64,000 bases of DNA from Neorhizobium tomejilense (GTDB lineage: Bacteria > Pseudomonadota > Alphaproteobacteria > Rhizobiales > Rhizobiaceae): contig PVBG01000023.1 of assembly GCA_002968845.1 (NCBI GenBank), positions 1-64,000 on the forward strand, given 5' to 3'. The notes below the pieces were generated by a model. The model did no database searches. It worked only from the letters and a program-made list of their open reading frames with translations, and had not been told where the DNA came from. Shown piece by piece: positions 24,309 to 33,399 of the stretch. The first letter of the stretch is position 1; each line of letters starts with the position of its first letter. The position numbers were made by a program, and so were the translations under genes.

Positions 24309-26384
24309 ATGTACAGGCCTGTTCTGATCCTCGCAGCACTGGGGCTCGGCGCTGCGAGCATGCATGCATTTGCCGCATCGCCGCCCGAAAGCATGGCCCC
24401 CCTTCCCTATATGAAGCCCGAAAACCCGGTCGCGATCACTATGCCCGCCGCGATGCCGGCGCCGGACGTGACCGGCACGATCCCGAGGACCGACCCGCTG
24501 GTGGTGGCACCCGCGCTGAAAGCCGGGCTCGATGCGCTTGCCGGCAACGACATCGCCACCGCCCTTGCCACACGCAACGGGCTTGCCGAAGGTTCGCTCG
24601 ACCGGCATATCCTCACCTGGGCGATCGCCACCTCCGGCGCGCCGGGCGTGCCGTCCGGCGAGATCGCAGCGGCCCAGACGGAACTGAGGGGCTGGCCGGG
24701 CCTGAAGGGTCTGCGTGCCAATTCCGAACGCGCGCTTTATCGCGAAAACCCGCCCGCCCCGACCGTGCTCGCAGCCTTCGGCTCGACCCGGCCGGAAACC
24801 ACCGAGGGCACGCTCATCCTCGCCCGCGCACTCGTCGCCTCCGGCAAACAGGTCGAGGCCGCCCGGCCGCTTCGGCAGATCTGGCTGTCCGAACCGCTCG
24901 ACAAGCCAACCGAAGACCGAATCCTCTCTGAATTCTCTGCGCTTCTCACTGCCGCCGACCACAAGGCGCGGATGGACTTCCTGATGTACAAGGGGCGTGC
25001 GGCACAGGCGAAGCGTTTTAGCGATCTCGGCAAGGCGCAATCGCTCTACAAGGCCTGGACCGCCGTCATCAACAATGCCAAAAATGCCGAGGCGCTGCTG
25101 AACGGCGTCGACGGCTCCCTGAAGGACGATGCCGGTTATCTCTTCGCCCGCGTCGAATATCTTCGGCGGCAGGACAAATACCGGGACGCTGCGGACCTGC
25201 TCGAAAAGGCCCCGCGCGACGCGGCCAAACTGGTCAACACGACGGAATGGTGGAACGAGCGGCGCATCGTGGCGCGCGGCCTCGCCGATCAGGGCGAGTT
25301 CAAGCTCGCCTACCGGACCGCTGCCAATTATGTCGCCGCTTCCTCCACCGATATCGTCGATGCGGAATTCCACGCCGGTTGGTATGCGCTACGGGCGCTG
25401 CATGAACCGGCAACCGCCGAAAAACATTTCCGCAAGATCCTCGAGACCTCGAACAAGCCGCTTTCGGCGTCGCGCGCCCTCTACTGGCTCGGCCGCGCGG
25501 CGGAAGACGGCGGTCCGGGCAGCGCCAAGGAGTTCTTCGCCAAGGCGGCGCATTTCTCCAGCACGTTCTACGGCCAGCTTGCCGCCGCACGGCTCGACCT
25601 CAAGTCACTCGACGTCACCTATCCGACCGCGAGCGGGACCGACCGTCAGAATTTCGAAAGCCGCGAAGCCGTCCGGGCGATCGCAAGGCTCGAAGATGCC
25701 GGCCACGGCAAACGCGCCGCGGTGCTCTATCGCGCGCTGGCGGAAGAAATGACAAGCCCGGGAGAACTGGCGATCCTCGCGGCAAGAGCCGAATCGGAAG
25801 ACAATCACGCCCTGTCGTTGCAGATCGGCAAGACGGCTTTCAGCCGCGGCATCGATGTGGCGGCACTCGCCTTCCCGATCGGCGTCATCCCGGCCGGTGC
25901 CGATATTGAAGGTTCCGGCAAGGCACTCGCCTATGCGATCGCCCGCCAGGAAAGCGCCTTCAACCCGGGCGCGGTTTCTCCCGCCAATGCCCGCGGCCTG
26001 TTGCAAATCCTGCCCGGCACGGCGCAGGGCGTCGCCAAGCGGCACGGCCTCACCTATGCGGCGGCGCGGCTGACCACGGATGCGGGCTACAATGCGACGC
26101 TCGGCGCGCATTACCTCGGCGAGCAGATCGACACGTTCGGCGGCTCCTACATCCTCACCTTCATCGCCTACAATGCCGGCCCGAAGCGTGTGCCCGAATG
26201 GATCACCCGCTACGGCGACCCGCGCGGCAAATCCCTCGACGAGGTGGTCGACTGGATCGAGCGCATCCCCTTCCCCGAAACCCGCAACTACGTGCAGCGG
26301 GTGATGGAGAACTACCAGGTCTACAAGACGAGGCTTGGGCAGAAGGCGGATATCGACGCGGATTTGCGGTTCGGGCGGCGGTAG
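24309..26384 (+). CDS. slt: Soluble lytic murein transglycosylase
   Basis: 691 residues. The signal peptide is MYRPVLILAALGLGAASMHAFA. A long superhelical alpha domain (~100-520) precedes the C-terminal SLT domain, with catalytic Glu548 in AIARQESAFNPGAVSPANARGL and the later QILPGTAQ and YNAGPKRVPEW motifs. It cleaves glycan strands, making 1,6-anhydromuramic ends, in the periplasm. Divergence from dapA, which feeds diaminopimelate into the same polymer, is a standing neighbourhood in rhizobia. Confidence 0.93.
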   Translation: MYRPVLILAALGLGAASMHAFAASPPESMAPLPYMKPENPVAITMPAAMPAPDVTGTIPRTDPLVVAPALKAGLDALAGNDIATALATRNGLAEGSLDRHILTWAIATSGAPGVPSGEIAAAQTELRGWPGLKGLRANSERALYRENPPAPTVLAAFGSTRPETTEGTLILARALVASGKQVEAARPLRQIWLSEPLDKPTEDRILSEFSALLTAADHKARMDFLMYKGRAAQAKRFSDLGKAQSLYKAWTAVINNAKNAEALLNGVDGSLKDDAGYLFARVEYLRRQDKYRDAADLLEKAPRDAAKLVNTTEWWNERRIVARGLADQGEFKLAYRTAANYVAASSTDIVDAEFHAGWYALRALHEPATAEKHFRKILETSNKPLSASRALYWLGRAAEDGGPGSAKEFFAKAAHFSSTFYGQLAAARLDLKSLDVTYPTASGTDRQNFESREAVRAIARLEDAGHGKRAAVLYRALAEEMTSPGELAILAARAESEDNHALSLQIGKTAFSRGIDVAALAFPIGVIPAGADIEGSGKALAYAIARQESAFNPGAVSPANARGLLQILPGTAQGVAKRHGLTYAAARLTTDAGYNATLGAHYLGEQIDTFGGSYILTFIAYNAGPKRVPEWITRYGDPRGKSLDEVVDWIERIPFPETRNYVQRVMENYQVYKTRLGQKADIDADLRFGRR

Positions 26385-26478
26385 TCAGACCGCGGCTTGA
26401 TCGGGTTTGCTCTTCTACCTTCAAGACGAGAGACGATGCGGACTTAACAGCCATCCCTGTTGCAGCCGACAGTCAATC

Positions 26479-26510
26479 AAAACAAAAAAGCCCGGCACGA
26501 GGCCGGGCTT
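26479..26510 (-). terminator. Terminator of downstream porin gene
   Basis: Minus-strand stem AAGCCCGGC/GCCGGGCTT (26488-26510, 5-nt loop) followed by TTTTTTGTTTTGATTG. It lies 29 bp past the porin stop. Confidence 0.85.
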
Positions 26511-26538
26511 CCAAGCTTAATCCGATCAAATCAGATTA

Positions 26539-27579
26539 TTAGAAGTCGCGCTGCAGGCGGACGATACCCTGTACCGTACCGTCTTCGTCGCCAACTTCGA
26601 CGTAGTTTACAGCAACCTTGGCAGCGAAGTTTTCGACGATCTGGTAGTTGACGGTTACGCCAGCGCCCCAGGCGTCGTCGCCGAAGAAGTCACCGTCTGC
26701 ATCAGCTTCCGTATTCCAGATGTACTGGGCTTCCGGAATGATTTCGAGCTTGTCGGTCGCCTTGAAGAAATAGGCAACGGCCACAGCTGCTTCACCGGCG
26801 CCGGTATCGGTTACGCCGTAGTAGGCATTGTCACCCGACGACCAAACGCCGGAGAGGTAGAAGGTGCCCGGACCAACCGCAACCGAGCCGATCGCACGGA
26901 CAGCGCCGTCTTCGGCGCCGAAGTCATAAGAACCGAGCAGTTCGAGCTTGGCTGGGCCGATCGCTGCCTGGATGATAGCCTCGATACCGACATTCTGCCC
27001 GCCAACGCCTGCGGCGCGTGACAGTTCGTCAACCTGGATGCCAGCCGTGAAGGCAGAGCCCGTATAGGTGTAGGAGATCGACTGCAGACGGTTCGAACCG
27101 AGGTTGTCAAGTTCGCCCGGAAGGTCGTTGGCATCCCACCAGTTCAACCAACGGCCGACGCGGAAACCGCCGAGCTGGATGTAGGCTTCGTTGATGTAGG
27201 TGCCACCGGAGCTGCCGTTGGACGTGTAAGCAACATCCTGGTTGGCTTCGAAACGAACCGAAGCAACCGAGGTCAGCGTGCCGAGTTCGGTGTCGGACTT
27301 CGCCGTGAAGTCAAGCTGAGCGCGGCTGTACGAATCCCAGTCGCCGCCGCTGAAGTCGTTCGTGTCGTCACCAAAGCCGACTTCGAAACGGACATAACCA
27401 CCAACCTTGAGGCAGGTTTCAGTGCCGGGGATGTAGAAGTAACCAGTACCGAACGCGTCGCAGACGCGAACGTATTCCATAGGCTCCGGTTCGGCAGCGA
27501 CGATGGCGTCGGCAGCCTGAGCACCGGAAACTGCCGCGAGAGCCGCTGCAGAACCGAGAAGAAGGCTCTTAATGTTCAT
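26539..27579 (-). CDS. Outer-membrane porin (RopA/Omp2 type), copy 1
   Basis: 346 residues. The signal peptide MNIKSLLLGSAAALAAVSGAQA is followed by an acidic start and then VCDAFGTGYFYIPGTETCLKVGGYVRF, with two cysteines probably joined by a disulfide, as in the Rhizobiales porin family. It ends in an aromatic residue (VRLQRDF), the usual BAM signal. It forms a general diffusion channel. The adjacent upstream gene encodes a paralogue of identical length; they differ mainly in loop regions. Each has its own terminator, so they are transcribed separately. Confidence 0.93.
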   Translation of the reverse strand: MNIKSLLLGSAAALAAVSGAQAADAIVAAEPEPMEYVRVCDAFGTGYFYIPGTETCLKVGGYVRFEVGFGDDTNDFSGGDWDSYSRAQLDFTAKSDTELGTLTSVASVRFEANQDVAYTSNGSSGGTYINEAYIQLGGFRVGRWLNWWDANDLPGELDNLGSNRLQSISYTYTGSAFTAGIQVDELSRAAGVGGQNVGIEAIIQAAIGPAKLELLGSYDFGAEDGAVRAIGSVAVGPGTFYLSGVWSSGDNAYYGVTDTGAGEAAVAVAYFFKATDKLEIIPEAQYIWNTEADADGDFFGDDAWGAGVTVNYQIVENFAAKVAVNYVEVGDEDGTVQGIVRLQRDF

Positions 27580-27726
27580 TCTTTTGACCTCCAGTCAATT
27601 TCTCTGAATGCTAGTTCGCGCCCGACCTAAAATTGATCAAACGCGTAAAGGCCGCATAAGCAGCCCCATTCCCAAGTATCATCTCCCCATATGGAGGCCC
27701 TACATAGTGGCCAGCCATTTATAGAA

Positions 27727-27752
27727 AACTCCCCCGGCGAACCGGGGGAGTT
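27727..27752 (-). terminator. Terminator of upstream porin gene
   Basis: Perfect 11-bp stem AACTCCCCCGG/CCGGGGGAGTT with a 4-nt loop, followed on the minus strand by TTCTATAAA. It is 10 bp past the second porin's stop. Confidence 0.75.
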
Positions 27753-27761
27753 CCATTATGA

Positions 27762-28802
27762 TTAGAACGAGCGGTCGAGACGGACGAAACCGTCCCAGAA
27801 CTCGTCAGCTACAGTCTGAACCTTGTTGTAGTTCGCAGTGACCTTGGCAGTGAAGCCCGGAACGATCGTGTAGTCGACCGTCAGACCAGCGCGCCAAGCT
27901 TCGTCGCTGCCGTAGTCGCCAGTACCGTCATTTGCATTCCAGATGTAGGAACCGCCGGGAGTGATGGTCAGCTTGTCGGAGACCTTGAAGGCATACGAAG
28001 CAGCCAGAGTCCATTCGCCGCGGTTGTCGTAAGCATTGTCATTGTGATCGCCAAGACCGGTGGAATAGACGACGAGGGCCTGCAGAGTGCCAGGACCGAC
28101 CGGAGCCGAGACGAGAGCGCGAACAGCGCCTTCTTCTGCACCGAAGTCATAAGCACCGAGAAGGTCGAAAGCTACAGCGCCGAACTTGGCGGTAACGATA
28201 CCTTCGAGACCGACGTTCTGGCCACCGATACCCTCAGCACGCGACAGTTCGTCAACCTGGATGCCGGCAGTGAAGGCGCTACCCGTGTAGAAGTAGCCGA
28301 CAGACTGCATGCGGGTGTTCTGGGTACCGGAGTTCCAATCGGACTCGCCGTTGATGCCCTTATCCCAAGGGTTGTAGTAACGACCAACCTTGAAGCCGCC
28401 GAGCTGGATGTAGGCTTCATCGATATAAGCGGCGCCGGGATTGACCGTGTAGACGGCGTCCTGGCTGGCTTCGACGCGAACAGCAGCAACCGAGGTCAGC
28501 GTACCGAGTTCGGTATCAGACTTCGCAGTGAAGTTGAGATGAACGCGCGACCATGCATCCCAGTCCGAGTCGTTCGCGGTGTTTACGTCCTGACCAGCAT
28601 CAACCTGGAAACGGACATAACCGCCGATCTTGAGGCAGGTTTCAGTGCCCGGGATGTAGAAGTAGCCGGTGCCGAAAGCGTCGCAAACGCGAACGTATTC
28701 CATGGGCTCCGGTTCAGCAGCTACGATGGCGTCAGCTGCCTGAGCGCCGGAGACTGCTGCGAGGGCAGCAGCGGAGCCGAGAAGAAGGCTCTTGATGTTC
28801 AT
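27762..28802 (-). CDS. Outer-membrane porin (RopA/Omp2 type), copy 2
   Basis: 346 residues from MNIKSLLLGSAAALAAVSGAQA; a 50-codon upstream extension precedes the signal peptide and is rejected. The N-terminal ~60 residues are almost identical to copy 1, including both cysteines, and the chain ends FVRLDRSF. Strand and loop sequences differ (DAGQDVNTANDSD here against GFGDDTNDFSGG there). It is a trimeric diffusion porin. Two tandem copies allow different permeability or antigenic profiles. The 418 bp upstream are non-coding and should hold its promoter. Confidence 0.93.
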   Translation of the reverse strand: MNIKSLLLGSAAALAAVSGAQAADAIVAAEPEPMEYVRVCDAFGTGYFYIPGTETCLKIGGYVRFQVDAGQDVNTANDSDWDAWSRVHLNFTAKSDTELGTLTSVAAVRVEASQDAVYTVNPGAAYIDEAYIQLGGFKVGRYYNPWDKGINGESDWNSGTQNTRMQSVGYFYTGSAFTAGIQVDELSRAEGIGGQNVGLEGIVTAKFGAVAFDLLGAYDFGAEEGAVRALVSAPVGPGTLQALVVYSTGLGDHNDNAYDNRGEWTLAASYAFKVSDKLTITPGGSYIWNANDGTGDYGSDEAWRAGLTVDYTIVPGFTAKVTANYNKVQTVADEFWDGFVRLDRSF

Positions 28803-29220
28803 TTTTGACCTCCAGTCAAAGTTTCGTATGGGTCTGGGTTCTTTTTGCTGAAGGACAGCGTTCCCTGCCCCATCCCCGTCGATTGCTAGAAGAAGGACGA
28901 TCCACCGCCTCGCTTCTGGATTTGAAAATACAAGACGGGGGAGGTCATGCAATCTGGAACTTCAATCGGGCGCCCTTCCGGTACCCGCTTCCCATAAGTC
29001 TGTTGCCGAAAGGACACAAAGCCGGGGACCGCCTTAGGTGGTATTTTACGCTTTGTTAAGAAAGGGCTTATCTGGCAGCCACTTAGCGCCTTAGGAAAGC
29101 TCCGGAGGGGAATCACCTCGCCCGTCACGCGGCGCGACTGCGCGGTCCTGCGTGCAACACGCAAAGGTCGATCAGAACGGGATTGGATTTGAAGATTGGG
29201 CGGGCGTTTCGAGCCTGGAA
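28803..29220. other. Non-coding region upstream of porin copy 2
   Basis: 418 bp between the porin start and tRNA-Ser. It holds the porin ribosome site (GGAGGTCAAAAATG on the minus strand) and presumably its promoter. I see no supported gene, repeat or clear hairpin. Confidence 0.6.
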
Positions 29221-29310
29221 TGGCGGAGAAGATGGGATTCGAACCCACGATACCCTCTCGGGTATACTCCCTTAGCAGGGGAGCGCCTTCGACCACTCGG
29301 CCACCTCTCC
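29221..29310 (-). tRNA. tRNA-Ser (anticodon GCT)
   Basis: On the minus strand the gene starts GGAGAGGTGGCCGAGTGG, the class II seryl pattern. The anticodon loop reads CCTGCTAAGG (anticodon GCT, codons AGC/AGU), a long variable arm follows, the T-arm is GGGTTCGAATCCC, and the 3' acceptor CTTCTCC with discriminator G is followed by an encoded CCA. No integrase or duplicated 3' end was seen next to it. Confidence 0.95.
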
Positions 29311-29436
29311 GGTCGGGCCTGATTATTGGGAAACGATATCGATGGCAAGGTCTTTTATGGAAATGTCATGCGATTCCCACCGGTCACGACACGCGAATCG
29401 CAACAAGTGATTCCATTCCCGCAGCTTCAGTGATTC

Positions 29437-30237
29437 TCAGTAGCCCGAACGCTGCTTGCCGACGCCACCGCCACGGCCGTAACGGCCGGCCAGTGATCGC
29501 AGTGCGCCGGAAAATTCGGTGACATCGGCGCCGACGGCCACGAAGCTCGCGCCGAGATCGAGATAATGGCGGTTCAGGGTTTCGCTGAACGTCAGGATGC
29601 CGGCCGCCTTGCCGGATTTCACGATCGTGCCGATCGCCTTCTCGATCACCTCCTGGACCTCAGGGGCCTCCATGCGGCCGAGATAACCCATGTTGGCCGA
29701 AAGATCGGCCGGGCCGATGAAGACGCCGTCGACACCGTCCACCGCAGCGATGTTCTCCAGGTCGCGGATCGAGGCCATGGTCTCGGCCTGGACGATCAGG
29801 CAAATCTCGTCGGCGGCCGTCTCGGCGTAGTCGGCAATGGAGTTGAAGCCGGAGGCGCGGGCGACGGCGGCACCGACGCCGCGCACGCCGCGTGGCGGAT
29901 AACGCACGGCCCGAACGAGTTCCCTCGCCTGTTCGGACGAATCGACCATCGGCACGAGCAGCGTGCGGGCGCCGATATCGAGCATCTGCTTGATGAGCCA
30001 GGTCTCGCCGACCGGCGGCCGGACGACCACTTCCGAGGGCGAGGTGGCAAGCGCCTGCAATTGCGCCAGAATGCTGCGCAGGTCGTTGGGGCCGTGCTCG
30101 CCGTCGATCACCAGCCAGTCGAAACCGGCATGGCCGGCGATCTCGGCCGTCAACGCCTCTCCCATGTTCAGCCAGAGGCCGATCTGCGGCTGGCGGGCCT
30201 TAAGCGCCGCCTTGAAGTGATTCTTCGGAGACGGCAT
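29437..30237 (-). CDS. HpcH/HpaI family aldolase
   Basis: 266 residues. LWLNMGEALTAEIAGHAGFDWLVIDGEHGPND carries the metal-dependent aldolase signature with the catalytic His (EHGPND), and VDGVFIGPADLSANMG is the second conserved block. The family makes or cleaves 2-keto-3-deoxy acids with pyruvate as donor (4-hydroxy-2-oxoheptanedioate or 2-dehydro-3-deoxyglucarate aldolase). The exact substrate is not readable. It lies 11 bp downstream of the flavoprotein reductase and is likely co-transcribed. Confidence 0.88.
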   Translation of the reverse strand: MPSPKNHFKAALKARQPQIGLWLNMGEALTAEIAGHAGFDWLVIDGEHGPNDLRSILAQLQALATSPSEVVVRPPVGETWLIKQMLDIGARTLLVPMVDSSEQARELVRAVRYPPRGVRGVGAAVARASGFNSIADYAETAADEICLIVQAETMASIRDLENIAAVDGVDGVFIGPADLSANMGYLGRMEAPEVQEVIEKAIGTIVKSGKAAGILTFSETLNRHYLDLGASFVAVGADVTEFSGALRSLAGRYGRGGGVGKQRSGY

Positions 30238-30248
30238 GGCGTTTCCCT

Positions 30249-31478
30249 TCAGGAGAGGAGCTGTTTCAGGTCGGCGGCCGGATCGGCGAGGATGGCGCGG
30301 CTCGGTTCGATGCCGGTGTCGAGCAGTTTCTTGCCGCTCACATAGGCCTTGGCGTCGTTGACCGCATCGACGGCGATGAAGCGGCCCTCGCGGAAATACC
30401 AGATCGACAGGCTTCCCTCGCGGGCGCCCTTGCGCACCAGCGTCTCGTCATATCCCATGTTGAAGCCGGCGATCTGCAGCTTCACATCGTACTGGTCGGA
30501 CCAGAACCAGGGCTTTGCGTCATAGGGCGCCGAGCCGCCGGCAAGGATCGCCGCGGCGGCTTCCGCCTGGTCGACGGCGTTCTGTACCGATTCGAGACGG
30601 ATGCGCTCGCCCTTCCAGGGCAGCATGGCGCAGTCGCCCATGGCGGAGATGGACGGATCCGAGGTGCGGGCGAATTCGTCGACGATCACGCCATTGCCGA
30701 CTTCGAGACCACATTCCTGCGCCAGTTCGTCGTTTGGCTTGACGCCGATGCCGACGATGACAAAATCGACCTCGAGGGTGCTGCCGTCGGAGAGTTCAGC
30801 GGCGCGCACGTGTTTCCCTTCCGGGCCGCTTCCACCTACCAGGCGATGCAGGCCGGTCTTTTCGCGGATGATCACGCCGTGGCTGTCGTGAATGGCGCGC
30901 ATCACGTCGGCGGTCTCTTTTGCAGCGACGCGCTGGAGGATGCGGTCGGCCATTTCGATCAACGTCACTTCGAGGCCGAGATGACGGGCGACGGCGGCCG
31001 CTTCGAGGCCGATATAACCGCCGCCTATAATAAGGAGCCGGCGGCCCGGCTTCATCTCGCCGGCGAGCAGGTCGGCATCGCGCTTGTCGCGCACGGTGAA
31101 GACGCCGTCGAGATCGCCGCCGACACTTGCCGGCAGCGTGCGCGGCGTCGAGCCGGTGGCGAGCGCCAGGGTGTCGTATTCAAGCACGGCACCGTCCTGC
31201 ATACGGACGGACTTTGCCTTGCGGTCGATCTCCTCGACATAGGTCGAGAGCAGAAGCTCGACATCGTTTTCGGCAAACCAGGTTTCGGGCCGGAAGGTCA
31301 GCCGCTCGAACTCCATTTCGCCGAGCAGATATTTCTTGGAAAGCGGCGGGCGCTGGTAGGGGATCACGTTTTCCGAACCGATGATCGTAATCGGCCGCGC
31401 ATCCTTCAAGGCCCGGAGTTTTGCAGCGAGCGCGAAACCCGCCTGGCCCGCGCCAATTATCACCAACCTGCCCGTCAC
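30249..31478 (-). CDS. FAD-dependent ferredoxin reductase-like pyridine nucleotide oxidoreductase
   Basis: 409 residues. Two Rossmann motifs are visible: VIIGAGQAGFALAAKL at the N-terminus for FAD and LLIIGGGYIGLEAAAVAR near residue 150 for NAD(P)H. SISAMGDCAMLP is the second FAD contact and the C-terminal reductase domain contains YDVKLQIAGF. There is no redox CxxxxC, which fits ferredoxin/rhodocoxin reductases of P450 or dioxygenase systems. The partner ferredoxin is not in the window. It precedes the aldolase, 11 bp apart. Confidence 0.88.
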   Translation of the reverse strand: MTGRLVIIGAGQAGFALAAKLRALKDARPITIIGSENVIPYQRPPLSKKYLLGEMEFERLTFRPETWFAENDVELLLSTYVEEIDRKAKSVRMQDGAVLEYDTLALATGSTPRTLPASVGGDLDGVFTVRDKRDADLLAGEMKPGRRLLIIGGGYIGLEAAAVARHLGLEVTLIEMADRILQRVAAKETADVMRAIHDSHGVIIREKTGLHRLVGGSGPEGKHVRAAELSDGSTLEVDFVIVGIGVKPNDELAQECGLEVGNGVIVDEFARTSDPSISAMGDCAMLPWKGERIRLESVQNAVDQAEAAAAILAGGSAPYDAKPWFWSDQYDVKLQIAGFNMGYDETLVRKGAREGSLSIWYFREGRFIAVDAVNDAKAYVSGKKLLDTGIEPSRAILADPAADLKQLLS

Positions 31479-31760
31479 GTTTCGCTCCCCACACCGATCA
31501 TGGTTTCGTTGATAGCACCACTAATCCGATCGCAAGGGGTATCCCCGCGACACTGGTCCGTCAACAACGCGACATGGCCGATTACGCGCAATGAGTTCGC
31601 AGCTGTCCCATACGGAAAGGAAAAACCGCCTCTACAGCGTTAAAACTGAGATTTGTCTCCAATATCCCCGCCGATCCGTCGAATTTTATCATTCCGTTTC
31701 AGAATGTGTCAGCGGAGGAGGAATATAGTCACAGAGTAGGAATGAAAACGGGAGGGTGTG

Positions 31761-32114
31761 ATGCCCTTGACTATGGACCAGGACACCAGAAAAGACGGCC
31801 CGCGCGACCGGGCCTTCGAGAAGTTCACGATCGACCGCCCCGGCAAGGTCATCCTTGTCGGCCATCATCTCAGCACCAAAACCAGCTTCCGCTGCCTGAT
31901 CCGCAGCATCTCGCTCTACGGTGCGGAAATCGAGGTCGGCCCTACCCTGCCGATGCCGAACAACTTCTTCCTCGAAATCCTCGGCATTCATGACGACATC
32001 GGATGCACGGTGATCCGCCGCGAAGAAGAGAAGGTCACCGTCGGCTTCAACATGCTGATCGACGCCGAGTTTCTGCATCACGTAATCCGGCTGAGTTTCG
32101 AGACGAGTCATTGA
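31761..32114 (+). CDS. PilZ-domain protein
   Basis: 117 residues; a GTG directly before the ATG is an alternative start, and GGAGGG lies 5 nt upstream. The beta-barrel pattern (KVILVGHHLSTKTSFRCLIRSISLYGAEIEV, then GCTVIRREEEKVTVGFN) matches short PilZ proteins, but the usual RxxxR c-di-GMP motif is not clear, so nucleotide binding is uncertain. No membrane segment. It is flanked by unrelated genes. It may act in motility or surface regulation, by family inference. Confidence 0.65.
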   Translation: MPLTMDQDTRKDGPRDRAFEKFTIDRPGKVILVGHHLSTKTSFRCLIRSISLYGAEIEVGPTLPMPNNFFLEILGIHDDIGCTVIRREEEKVTVGFNMLIDAEFLHHVIRLSFETSH

Positions 32115-32325
32115 CGGGCAGATAGTCCCGCGGTCGGGGGACCTTTTCCTCCCGCCGCTCATGGACGCCGCTCGCCAGCCGCGACAGAAACGGCACGACC
32201 CACAGCAGCCCGTCCCATTCGGCACCCTCGAGGGGATCGGCCATCGGATGCCGAAGCCCGTTCAGGCAGCACCTTTCCTTTCCCTTGTTCAGCTGTTCCC
32301 AGAGCCTCACCCAGTTGAGAAGCAT
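32047..32325 (-). CDS. Possible hypothetical protein
   Basis: A 92-codon frame starting at the ATG at 32325 with GGAG eight bases upstream. Codon use looks like neighbouring genes (G/C at third positions). The N-terminal part, MLLNWVRLWEQLNKGKERCC and AEWDGLLWVVPFLSRL, is compact and aromatic; the tail is basic and overlaps the PilZ gene's 3' end by 68 bp. I do not recognise it. It fills the otherwise empty 344 bp between PilZ and LysR. Confidence 0.3.
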   Translation of the reverse strand: MLLNWVRLWEQLNKGKERCCLNGLRHPMADPLEGAEWDGLLWVVPFLSRLASGVHERREEKVPRPRDYLPVNDSSRNSAGLRDAETRRRSAC

Positions 32326-32458
32326 GGCGGTCACTCCATCTATGATGCGATGCCATCGAGTTAGTGATTTGCCCCGCGGCTTGTAGACGCGCCGGCGAAA
32401 GCTGCTTTTCATCCATGAACGATGGGAAGATCACCGGTGAAACGATATGGTGCCTGAT

Positions 32459-33322
32459 ATGACGGACGCGGGCTGGGACGATCTCAAACTGTTTCTGCAT
32501 GTGGCGAGCGAAGGGGGCTTGAGCGGCGCCGCCGCCCGCACGGGCTTCAGTGCCCCGACGATCGGCCGGCGGATGCTGGCGCTCGAACGGGCGACAGGCC
32601 GGACCCTGTTCGTGCGCAGCCAGCAGGGCTATCGACTGGCGCCGGATGGCGAAACGCTGCTCGAACACGTCCGCGCCATGCAAAGGACCGCCGACAGCAT
32701 CGCCGACTGGAACGCACAGGCCTTTGCCATGCCGATCGTCTCTATCGGCGCCGATGCCTGGCTTTCCGGTTACATCTGCGATCACACGCCGGAGATCAGG
32801 GGCAGAGAGGACCGGTTCCGGCTCTGCTGTAAGTCGTTGCACAAGGGCGTCGATTTCACCTATCGCGAGGCGGATATCGGGATAGTCGCCCGGAGACCGG
32901 AATCAGGCAATGTGGCGATCCGCCGATCAGTCGTCGTCGCACACTCTATATATAGGGCGAGCGCCCTTGCCGAAGACGAGATCATGCCCTGGGTTTCGCT
33001 CGGCACCGACAACTCCCATTCCCCGGCCGATAAATGGGTGTTCCAGCATCACGAGGCTGATATTCGCACCTGGACCAATTCTCCGGATATCCTGCCGAGA
33101 CTGATCGCCCGCGGCAACGGGCGCGGTGTGCTGCCGTGCTTCATCGGTGATTCCGTTCCCGGTCTGGTGCGCGAGGGCGGCATCATCGCGGAGCTCACCT
33201 ATACAATGTGGATCGTCGCAAATGACGACGACCGGCACCGGCCGGAGGTACGCCAGGTCATCGAAAGGCTCGACACGCTTTTCAAACGGGAGGCGAAAAG
33301 ATTTAGCGGCGATCAAGCCTAA
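32459..33322 (+). CDS. LysR family transcriptional regulator
   Basis: 287 residues from MTDAGWDDLKLFLHVASEG; four codons upstream are optional. Residues 1-65 form the LysR HTH (GLSGAAARTGFSAPTIGRRMLALERATGRTLFVRS). The effector domain is diverged and slightly short, resembling the group of LysR proteins with DUF-like C-termini in rhizobia. It is co-directional with and 77 bp before an aminotransferase, not divergent from any gene in the canonical way. The target is unknown. Confidence 0.88.
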   Translation: MTDAGWDDLKLFLHVASEGGLSGAAARTGFSAPTIGRRMLALERATGRTLFVRSQQGYRLAPDGETLLEHVRAMQRTADSIADWNAQAFAMPIVSIGADAWLSGYICDHTPEIRGREDRFRLCCKSLHKGVDFTYREADIGIVARRPESGNVAIRRSVVVAHSIYRASALAEDEIMPWVSLGTDNSHSPADKWVFQHHEADIRTWTNSPDILPRLIARGNGRGVLPCFIGDSVPGLVREGGIIAELTYTMWIVANDDDRHRPEVRQVIERLDTLFKREAKRFSGDQA

Positions 33323-33399
33323 TCGAGCCCAACCAGACTTGCATGCCGGTGAAACGACCCTAATGTGTGCCGGTTTTAAAAGAACCGGAACTGAAGTCC

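Noticed and set aside
27762..28952. 50-codon extended start of the second porin
   Set aside because: It would place a polar region before the signal peptide. The paralogue and the ribosome site fix the start at 28802.
29221..29310. tRNA-Ser as an integration site
   Set aside because: No integrase, no duplicated tRNA 3' end and no foreign-looking gene cluster adjacent in either direction.
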